This document shows, in pieces, positions 56,857 through 62,486 of a stretch of 62,486 nucleotides of DNA. Location: positions 877 through 63,362 of the forward strand of contig NZ_JAKOOW010000017.1 of the NCBI RefSeq assembly GCF_022288825.1, written 5' to 3'. The translations under genes and the position numbers were made by a program. Under the pieces are notes generated by a model. That model was not told where the DNA came from and ran no database searches. It saw only the letters and a program-made list of their open reading frames with translations. Position 1 is the stretch's first letter. Each line of letters starts with the position of its first letter. The DNA is from Kingella pumchi (GTDB lineage Bacteria > Pseudomonadota > Gammaproteobacteria > Burkholderiales > Neisseriaceae).

Positions 56857-57198
56857 ATGCCATCCAAATACCTGACCGCCGCCGCCTTGGCCTTATCCGC
56901 CCTGCTGCTGGCCGCGCCGGCCGCCGCCGACAATGACTGGGACGACGGCTACCGCCACAGCCACTACAAAGCCAAAAAAAGCGGCAAGAAATCCCGACAG
57001 CGCCAAGGCTTTATCAGCCCCGATCAGGCAGGGCGCGCGGCGCTGGCACGGGTGGGCGGCCGCGTGAAAGACGTGGATTTCGATTACGACGACGGCTATC
57101 CGCACTACGATGTCGAAATCGTCAAAAACGGCCGCGAATACGATGTGAAAGTGGATGCCCGCAGCGGCCGCGTGCGCTCGGTGCGCCGCGACGACTAA
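56857..57198 (+). CDS. PepSY domain-containing exported protein
   Basis: A 113-residue protein with a signal peptide (cleavage after PAAA, near residue 24). A His/Lys-rich segment follows (YRHSHYKAKKSGKK), then one PepSY domain (ISPDQAGRAALARVGGRVKD, VEIVKNGREYDVKVDARSGR). PepSY domains often inhibit proteases or bind metals. AAAGGA precedes the ATG. It stands alone between DUF2130 and the PseG-like gene. Confidence 0.88.
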   Translation: MPSKYLTAAALALSALLLAAPAAADNDWDDGYRHSHYKAKKSGKKSRQRQGFISPDQAGRAALARVGGRVKDVDFDYDDGYPHYDVEIVKNGREYDVKVDARSGRVRSVRRDD

Positions 57199-57357
57199 AC
57201 CGCGCCGGCACGCTTGCGCCCCACCCCGCCCGAATCTCTGTATTCGGGCGGTTTTCCCTTGCCGGCAGTCCAAAAGCAGCCTGAAAACGCCGTGTAGCCA
57301 TTTTCAGGCTGCCTGCTTTGCCCTACAATCCGCGCCGCCTTGTTTTCGGGATTGTCC
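57199..57357. promoter_or_regulatory. intergenic terminator/promoter region upstream of the PseG-PseH gene
   Basis: CGGGCGGTTTTCC and an inverted CGCCCGAA motif near 57228-57255 form a terminator for the PepSY gene (CCCGAA-loop-TTCGGG then TTTTCC). An uptake pair is at about 57276-57313. TACAAT followed by CCGCGCCGCC at 57324-57329 is the likely -10 of the next gene. Confidence 0.5.
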
Positions 57358-58944
57358 ATGAACTTCCTTATCCGTGCCGACGCATCGCTGGCCATCGGCA
57401 GCGGCCACATCATGCGCTGCCTGACGCTCGCGCGCGCGCTCAAAGCCGACGGCCACGGCGTGCATTTCGTCTGCCGCGCCCTGAACGGCCATCTGGCCGA
57501 TTGGATTCGGGCGCAGGGTTTTGCCTGCAGCCTGCTCGAGTCCGATACGGCAAGCAGTCAGCCTGAAAACCCCGCGCCGCCCGTTGCCGGCGCCCCGCCG
57601 CACGCCCATTGGCTGCCGGTATCGCAAGAGCAGGATGCCGCCGACTGCGCGCCGCTGATTGCCGCGCAGCGCCCCGACTGGATTATTTGCGACCACTACG
57701 CGCTCGATGCCGTGTGGCAGCGCGCCGCCCGCGCGGTGTGCGGCTCGCGGCTGATGGTGATCGACGATTTGTGCGACCGCGCCCACGATGCCGATCTGCT
57801 GCTCGACCAAACACTCAACCGCCGCCGCCAAGACTACGCCGGTCTGCTGCCTGCCGGCTGCCGCGTGCTGGCCGGCACCCGCTATGCCCTGCTGCGCGAC
57901 GAGTTTGCCGCCGCACGTCCTGCCGCGCTGGCCGCCCGCGCCGCAGAACCCAAGCAGCCTGAAAGCCGCATCCTGCTCAATCTGGGCGGGGTGGACGAAC
58001 ACAATTACACGCTCGCGGTGCTCAAAGCGATGCAGCCGCTGGCCGGCAGCCTGAAATTCGCGCTCACGGTAGTAATGGGCGCCACCGCGCCGCACACCGC
58101 CGCCGTGCGCGAATTTGCCGCCGCCGCGCCCTACCCCTGCCGCGTGCTGTCTGCCGCCGGCAATATGGCGCAGCTGATGGCGCAGGCCGATTTGGCCATC
58201 GGCGCCGCGGGCAGCACGTCGTGGGAGCGCTGCTGTCTCGGCCTGCCGACGTTGCTGCTGGTGCTGGCCGACAACCAGCATGCCGTTGCCGCCGCGCTGC
58301 AGCAGGCCGGCGCGGCGCTGGTGCTGGAAACGCAGGAATTGTCCGCCCCCGCCTTTGCCGCCGCGCTGCGCGAACTGCAAAAGCGGCAGCTTGAAATGTC
58401 GCAGGCCGCCGCCGCGCTGTGCGATGGCTTGGGCGTTAAGCGCGTACTGCGCCATTTGGATGCCGACACAGACTTTCAGGCTGCCTTCGTGCGGCCGGCG
58501 CGGGAAGAAGACAGCGCCCTACTCCACCGCTGGCGCAACCACCCCGATATCCGCCGTTTTATGTTCGACAACTGCGAAATCCCGTGGCCGAACCATGAGC
58601 AATGGTTTGCCCGCGCGCTCGCCGATCCCGATTTTGCCATGCTCGTTTACTGCGCCGGCAGCGAGCCGCTGGGCTACGCTTCTTTCCGTCGCCGCGATAG
58701 CGGCGTTTACGAATGGGGCTTTTACACCGCGCCCGACGCCCCGCGCGGCCACGGCACGCGCCTGGGCAGACTGGCGCTGCAGTACGCCTTTGCCGAACTG
58801 GGCGCCCGCCGCGTGCTCGCCCGCGTGCTGCCGCACAATGCCGCCAGCCTTGCCCTGCACCGCAAACTCGGCTTCGCCGAAGGGCAGCCTGAAAACGACG
58901 GCAGCCGCTGTTTCGCCCTTGAAGCCGCCGACTTTGCCGATTAG
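57358..58944 (+). CDS. PseG-PseH fusion: UDP-sugar hydrolase with GNAT acetyltransferase domain
   Basis: A 528-residue protein. Residues 1-370 match PseG (NFLIRADASLAIGSGHIMRC with His 17, VIDDLCDRAHDADLLLDQT, ILLNLGGVDEHN, IGAAGSTSWERCCLGLPT), which removes UDP from 2,4-diacetamido-trideoxy-altropyranose. The last 150 residues are a GNAT domain like PseH (AFVRPAREEDSALLHRWRNH, GFYTAPDAPRGHGTRLGRLA). Both act consecutively around pseudaminic acid synthesis, though PseH normally precedes PseG. An uptake-sequence complement encodes the linker (DFQAAF). Other pse genes are absent in this window. Confidence 0.87.
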   Translation: MNFLIRADASLAIGSGHIMRCLTLARALKADGHGVHFVCRALNGHLADWIRAQGFACSLLESDTASSQPENPAPPVAGAPPHAHWLPVSQEQDAADCAPLIAAQRPDWIICDHYALDAVWQRAARAVCGSRLMVIDDLCDRAHDADLLLDQTLNRRRQDYAGLLPAGCRVLAGTRYALLRDEFAAARPAALAARAAEPKQPESRILLNLGGVDEHNYTLAVLKAMQPLAGSLKFALTVVMGATAPHTAAVREFAAAAPYPCRVLSAAGNMAQLMAQADLAIGAAGSTSWERCCLGLPTLLLVLADNQHAVAAALQQAGAALVLETQELSAPAFAAALRELQKRQLEMSQAAAALCDGLGVKRVLRHLDADTDFQAAFVRPAREEDSALLHRWRNHPDIRRFMFDNCEIPWPNHEQWFARALADPDFAMLVYCAGSEPLGYASFRRRDSGVYEWGFYTAPDAPRGHGTRLGRLALQYAFAELGARRVLARVLPHNAASLALHRKLGFAEGQPENDGSRCFALEAADFAD

Positions 58945-58991
58945 CCTGCTTGCAGGCAGCCTGAAAACCTTTTACCCGCCTATACAAAACC

Positions 58992-59630
58992 ATGAACACC
59001 CAAACACGCCATCCCCTGCGCCCCGATATGCGCACGCTCTATATCCTGATCGCCCTGAACGTGCTGGTTTTTCTGATGCAGCAGTCCGGCACCCTGCCCA
59101 CCGAAGCCGGCGCGCTGTGGTATCCGCAAAACGAAGCCTACGCGCCCTACCAGTGGCTCAGCCATATGTTTTTGCACGCCGATCTGGCGCATCTGCTGCT
59201 GAATATGTACGCCGTCGGCATGTTCGGGCGCTATGTGCTGCAGGTGTGGGGCGAAAAACGCTTTTTGCTGCTGTATTTTCTCGGCGGACTCGGCGCGGCG
59301 GCGCTCTATCTGCTGTGGGTGTATGTCAAACTGCAAACCGGCGGCAGCAACGCGCTGGCTTATGTGCATGTAATCGGCGCTTCCGGCGCGGCCTTTGCCA
59401 TATTGGCGGCGTTTTCGACGCTGTTTCCCGATGCGCCGCTGTCGCTGATGTTTGTCCCCGTCGCGTTTAAGGCCAAGCATTTTGTGCTGGGGCTGGTGGC
59501 CTACGAAGCCTTTGCCGAAATCAGCGGCGTGTCGCTGTTCGGCAGCAACATCGCCCACGTCGCCCACATCGGCGGCGCCCTTACCGGCTGGCTGCTGGCC
59601 TGGTGGTGGCAGACGCGCCGGACGCGCTGA
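58992..59630 (+). CDS. rhomboid family intramembrane serine protease
   Basis: A 212-residue six-helix inner-membrane protease. The catalytic Ser is S131 in HVIGASGAAFA and the His is H192 in NIAHVAHIGGALTGW. The oxyanion-side loop has HMFLHADLAHLLLNMYAVGMFG. This is the minimal bacterial rhomboid without a cytosolic domain. Its substrate is unknown. It may share the transcript of the PseG-PseH gene 47 bases upstream, with an uptake sequence between. Confidence 0.93.
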   Translation: MNTQTRHPLRPDMRTLYILIALNVLVFLMQQSGTLPTEAGALWYPQNEAYAPYQWLSHMFLHADLAHLLLNMYAVGMFGRYVLQVWGEKRFLLLYFLGGLGAAALYLLWVYVKLQTGGSNALAYVHVIGASGAAFAILAAFSTLFPDAPLSLMFVPVAFKAKHFVLGLVAYEAFAEISGVSLFGSNIAHVAHIGGALTGWLLAWWWQTRRTR

Positions 59631-59707
59631 ATACGGCTGCCTTGCTGACGGAAAAGCAGCCTGAAAACCCTTGGTATGGGTTTTCAGGCTGCTTTTGGTT
59701 TTGCCGC

Positions 59708-60154
59708 TCAGCCGGCGTGGCGCTCCTGCCATTTGGCCAGCTTGTCGGCAAACGGCCATTCGACGCTGTCGAGCAGGTTTTTGGTAATCAGGCCCAGCTC
59801 GGTATCGCCTTCGATGTGCAGCTTGCGTTTGAAAAACAGGGTGTCGGGGTCTTCTTCGCGCAGCATCATGCGCAGAAAATCGACGGCGTTGGCGGCCAGC
59901 CGCAGATCGGGCGCGCCGTCGAAGGCATCATCGGTAAACTTTTCGGCGTCGGCGGAAAAGCGCACGCGGATGCCGGCATCGAGCACGTCGATTTCGAACT
60001 TGCGGCCGTTAAACAGCGCCATATCGGCCGGCAGCAGGCCGCGCTCAAGCATCAGGTTGAGGGTTTTGACCAGCGCGAAACGCGGTGGCAGGCCGGGCAG
60101 GCGGCGGCCGATGCCGGTGGCAAACGGGGGCAGGACGATGTCAGGCAGTGGCAT
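59708..60154 (-). CDS. ubiT: anaerobic ubiquinone biosynthesis accessory factor UbiT (SCP2 domain)
   Basis: A 148-residue SCP2-fold protein with the lipid-binding core (KFEIDVLDAGIRVRFSADAE, DLRLAANAVDFLRMMLREED, DTELGLITKNLLDSVEWPF) matching YhbT/UbiT. It carries ubiquinone intermediates for O2-independent hydroxylation. The ATG 60154 overlaps the ubiV end by 14 bases; the longer frame upstream is in the ubiV shadow. It completes a ubiU-ubiV-ubiT set. Confidence 0.92.
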   Translation of the reverse strand: MPLPDIVLPPFATGIGRRLPGLPPRFALVKTLNLMLERGLLPADMALFNGRKFEIDVLDAGIRVRFSADAEKFTDDAFDGAPDLRLAANAVDFLRMMLREEDPDTLFFKRKLHIEGDTELGLITKNLLDSVEWPFADKLAKWQERHAG

Positions 60155-61061
60155 ATTGTTTCTCCAGTTGTTTGAGATGGACGGCTTCGATGCCGGGCTG
60201 GCCGCGCCAGTAGCCGTCCACCGGCGTGCCGGTGGCGTATTCCTGCAGCTCGGCGCAGGCGGTGTCGGCGTCGGTGGCACCGTCGAGCACGGCGCGGTGC
60301 AGCTCGATGATGCGCGGCATTTCGATCAGCTGCGGCGACAGGCGCAGCACGCCGACGCCGGCATCGGCAATTTCCTGATGGTGCGGCAGCAGCATCTGGC
60401 TGCCGTAGGACATGGTCTGGATGCCGTTGATGGTAAGAAAGGGCTTGTGCTCGCGGGTATTCATGGTCAGGCCGTGCTCATGGTCGAGGCAGCGGAACTC
60501 GCAGCTGTCTTTGTTGAGATTGTAGTGGCGGGCGGTAAAGCAGCGCGAAGAATAGGCCAGCGGGATTTTGCCCCAGGCAAAAAGCTCGGTTTCGATGGCG
60601 GGCTCGGACAGGGCGATGGCGGCGACTTTGTCGCGCGCAAGCTCGGCAGGTGCCACCCAGCGGTAGGCGTTGAGCTCGCGGAACACCTGCAAGGTGGCTT
60701 CGTTGTAGATATTCAGGCTGGCGCCGGCCACAATCGGGATGCCGTGTTCGCGCGCGAGTTTGACCGCGCCCATATCGTTGGCTTCGATTTTGAAACGCTC
60801 TTGTCCGGCGATTTTGCGCAGGCGCTTGAGATCGGACTCGCTTTCAAGCAAAACCTGCGACGACAGCACAATCTCTTTACCGCTTTCGGCCAGGTCTTCG
60901 GCCAGGCCGAACCAGTCGGCAAAGCGCATTTTCTGCCGGCGCGAGCAGACGGTTTCGCCCAGATAGATGATGTCGAGCGGGGCATCGAGCATCTGCAGGT
61001 AAAACTCGAGCAGGGTTTCTTTCTGCCAGAAAAACTGGATGGGACCGAGAGAGAGTTTCAT
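60141..61061 (-). CDS. ubiV: anaerobic ubiquinone hydroxylation protein UbiV
   Basis: A 306-residue peptidase-U32-family protein that holds a [4Fe-4S] cluster and, with UbiU, hydroxylates ubiquinone precursors without oxygen. Cluster Cys are visible in TVCSRRQKMRFADW and SSRCFTARHYNLNKDSCEFRC. The N-terminus MKLSLGPIQFFWQKETLLEF is typical. AAAGGA precedes the ATG at 61061. It overlaps ubiT and follows ubiU by about 115 bases with an uptake-sequence pair between. Confidence 0.95.
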   Translation of the reverse strand: MKLSLGPIQFFWQKETLLEFYLQMLDAPLDIIYLGETVCSRRQKMRFADWFGLAEDLAESGKEIVLSSQVLLESESDLKRLRKIAGQERFKIEANDMGAVKLAREHGIPIVAGASLNIYNEATLQVFRELNAYRWVAPAELARDKVAAIALSEPAIETELFAWGKIPLAYSSRCFTARHYNLNKDSCEFRCLDHEHGLTMNTREHKPFLTINGIQTMSYGSQMLLPHHQEIADAGVGVLRLSPQLIEMPRIIELHRAVLDGATDADTACAELQEYATGTPVDGYWRGQPGIEAVHLKQLEKQYATA

Positions 61062-61176
61062 GTTTGTTCCTTTGCAATGCTTTGTTATTTTGCTTTTCAG
61101 GCTGCCTTTAGAGCCGTTTGGACGTAACCAAAGCAGCCTGAAAACAGCGCAGGCGTTTTTCAGGCTGCCTGCGCCG

Positions 61177-62184
61177 CTATTTCCACGGCCGGCTGTAGGC
61201 GCCCAGCGTGCTCTGGCTGCCTTCGGAGACCTTGCCCAGCGCCCCACTCCACGCTTCGGCCACGCGGTAGTCCTGCGGGTGCGCGGCAGCGGCATCAAGC
61301 GCCTGGCGCAGCGCGCGGGTAACCTGGGCGGTGTACATCGGGCTGCGCTGGCGACCTTCCACCTTGATGGCCGCCACGCCGATTTTAATCAGCTGCGGCA
61401 GCACTTCCAGCACGTTCAGGCTGGTCGGCTCTTCCAGCGCGTAATAGGTTTCGTCGTTCACTTCAAAGCGGCCTTTGCACAGCGTCGGATAGCCGGCCGG
61501 CTCGTCGGGGTTGAAGCGGTCGATCAGCACGCGGTTTAAGCGCACGTCCATGCGGTCGGGCAGCTGCTCCCAGCGCACCGCCTTGGCCGGCGAACACACG
61601 CCCTGCATATTCGGCGACTCGCCCGTGGCGTAGCTCGACAAAATGCAGCGCCCTTCCACCATCACGCACAGGCTGCCGAAGCCGAACACTTCCACTTCGA
61701 CATCGGTGTTTTCGATCACATGCTGCACCTGGTCAATGGTCAGCACCCGCGGCAGCACCACGCGGCGGATGCCGAACAGATCGCGCATCAGGTTGATCGC
61801 TTCGTAATTGGTGGCCGAACCCTGCACCGACATATGCAGGCGCAGATTCGGATGGCGCTTGCAGGCATAGGCCATCAGCGCCGGATCGGCGACAATCACC
61901 GCGTCCACGCCCAGCGACGCGGCGGTATCGACGGCGCCGTACCAGCGCTCCACTTCGCCGGCCTGGGCAAAGGTGTTGATCGCCATCAGCACATGGCGGC
62001 CGCGCTCGCGGGCGTAGGCGATGCCGGAGGCGGCGGATTTCATATCGAAATTCAGGCCGGGGAAATTGCGCGCGTTGGTTGCGTCTTTCAGGCCGAAGTA
62101 AATGGTGTCGGCACCGTTGTCGACGGCAGTTTTCATCGCGGGGAGATTGCCGGCGGGACACACCAGCTCGGGGACGGCTCTCAC
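61177..62184 (-). CDS. ubiU: anaerobic ubiquinone hydroxylation protein UbiU
   Basis: A 335-residue U32-family protein, partner of UbiV. It starts at a GTG (62184) with an AAGGAG site eight bases upstream: MRAVPELVCPAGNLPAMKTA. Cluster-binding Cys lie in GFGSLCVMVEGRCILSSY, MQGVCSPA and PTLCKGRF. It is the first gene of ubiU-ubiV-ubiT. These genes serve anaerobic respiration on quinone, in keeping with denitrifying Neisseriaceae, as inference. Confidence 0.95.
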   Translation of the reverse strand: MRAVPELVCPAGNLPAMKTAVDNGADTIYFGLKDATNARNFPGLNFDMKSAASGIAYARERGRHVLMAINTFAQAGEVERWYGAVDTAASLGVDAVIVADPALMAYACKRHPNLRLHMSVQGSATNYEAINLMRDLFGIRRVVLPRVLTIDQVQHVIENTDVEVEVFGFGSLCVMVEGRCILSSYATGESPNMQGVCSPAKAVRWEQLPDRMDVRLNRVLIDRFNPDEPAGYPTLCKGRFEVNDETYYALEEPTSLNVLEVLPQLIKIGVAAIKVEGRQRSPMYTAQVTRALRQALDAAAAHPQDYRVAEAWSGALGKVSEGSQSTLGAYSRPWK

Positions 62185-62404
62185 TTTGTCTGCTCCTTAT
62201 TTTTGTTTTCAAACGATGCGCTTGCGCTTTTTCGGCATGCTTAAACGCAGCGGGCGCCTATTCTAAAATCAAGTGTCGCCGCCGGCCGCCCAAAGGCTAA
62301 TTTGCTTGACTTGAGTTAAGCAAAGGCGAAAAAAGCGGCTGAAATTTCTTCAGGCTGCCTGAAAAAACAGCGCCGTTGCCCGGATACAACTTTTACATTG
62401 CGCC

Positions 62405-62448
62405 AATAATAATTTTCATTTTGAGAATCGCATCAACGGGCTTACAAT
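62405..62448 (+). promoter_or_regulatory. possible Fur-regulated promoter reading off the window
   Basis: AATAATAATTTTCATTTTG at 62405-62423 shares 13 of 19 bases with the classical Fur box GATAATGATAATCATTATC and overlaps the -35 TTGAGA. The -10 TACAAT follows after 16 bases, then CCGCCGCC as in other promoters of this genome. The regulated gene lies beyond the edge. Confidence 0.45.
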
Positions 62449-62477
62449 CCGCCGCCGCAAGAATCGGACAAAACGTC

Positions 62478-62486
62478 CCCCCCCCC
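62478..62486. repeat. poly-C tract truncated by the window end
   Basis: Nine consecutive C to the last base. Its true length is unknown. Homopolymeric C or G tracts in or near genes are common phase-variation switches in Neisseriaceae, and a tract about 30 bases past a -10 box would lie in the 5' leader or first codons. Confidence 0.5.

Larger units (their letters stand above)
62185..62486. promoter_or_regulatory. divergent control region at the right edge of the window
   Basis: No complete gene. On the minus side, a possible -10 TAGAAT (62260-62265) and an FNR-like TTGAC-N4-GTTAA at 62306-62319 precede ubiU. An uptake palindrome is at about 62350-62364. On the plus side a Fur-like AT-rich box (62405-62423), TTGAGA (62421-62426) and TACAAT (62443-62448) form a promoter pointing off the edge, followed by a run of nine C at 62478-62486. 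Confidence 0.5.

Noticed and set aside
1..62486. tRNA and rRNA genes
   Set aside because: I looked for cloverleaf-like GTTCRA arms and rRNA signatures in the gaps and saw none; most gaps are explained by uptake-sequence hairpins.

Overview
The window is a chromosomal stretch of a GC-rich member of the Neisseriaceae. The main evidence is the 12-base DNA uptake sequence AGGCAGCCTGAA and its complement TTCAGGCTGCCT. It occurs dozens of times, mostly as inverted pairs behind genes but also inside reading frames. As I recall the published DUS dialects, this is the AG-kingDUS form used by several Kingella and GC-rich Neisseria species. Slam, Neisseria-type OMPLA, a TonB-dependent copper receptor, an IS1016-type element, a dRS3-like repeat and a Zur box of the neisserial consensus agree with this. 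I cannot name the species. No rRNA, tRNA, CRISPR array or prophage was seen.

Layout. 1-5.3 kb: a yqjD-yqjE-yqjK-like membrane operon on the minus strand, then PPK2, two small envelope proteins and formate-tetrahydrofolate ligase. 5.3-8.2 kb: orn and uvrB. 8.27-9.43 kb: an IS1016-like element whose transposase is split by a SUKH (SMI1/KNR4) immunity-type gene that carries an in-frame stop. 9.4-11.9 kb: a divergent DJ-1/PfpI and LysR pair bordered by uptake sequences of other dialects, then a gene-poor stretch. 11.9-21 kb: FAH-family hydrolase, Slam, TgpA-like transglutaminase, TerC, the LPS genes kdsC-lptC-lptA, and GAPDH. 21-24.6 kb: copper-type TonB receptor, divergent Zur-controlled zinc-free ribosomal proteins L31B and L36B, and thiol peroxidase. 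24.6-34.3 kb: a scattered iron-sulphur assembly set (hscB, iscU, iscS, iscR, fdx, erpA) mixed with HxlR and its flavodoxin-fold oxidoreductase, a CYTH protein, HemJ-like protein, a J-domain membrane protein and argH.

34.4-46 kb: phospholipase A, DUF502, two tandem Ivy-like lysozyme inhibitors, aspS, TrkH, era, a Bcp-type peroxiredoxin, small proteins, and MgtE with a possible leader peptide. 46-62.5 kb: a lone FAD-dependent halogenase-like enzyme, a hypothetical protein next to a NYN-LOTUS protein, DUF2868, the CtpA protease, a Tat-exported FAD oxidoreductase, DUF2130, PepSY, a PseG-PseH fusion, rhomboid, and the anaerobic ubiquinone genes ubiU-ubiV-ubiT. The right edge carries a Fur-like box, a promoter and a run of nine C that continues to the last base.

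Most of the window is core metabolism and envelope biology. The accessory signals are the immunity-gene-bearing IS, the foreign-dialect module at 9.4-11.4 kb, the Ivy duplication, DUS-derived repeats, and the poly-C edge. Protein identities rest on motif recognition without database searches.
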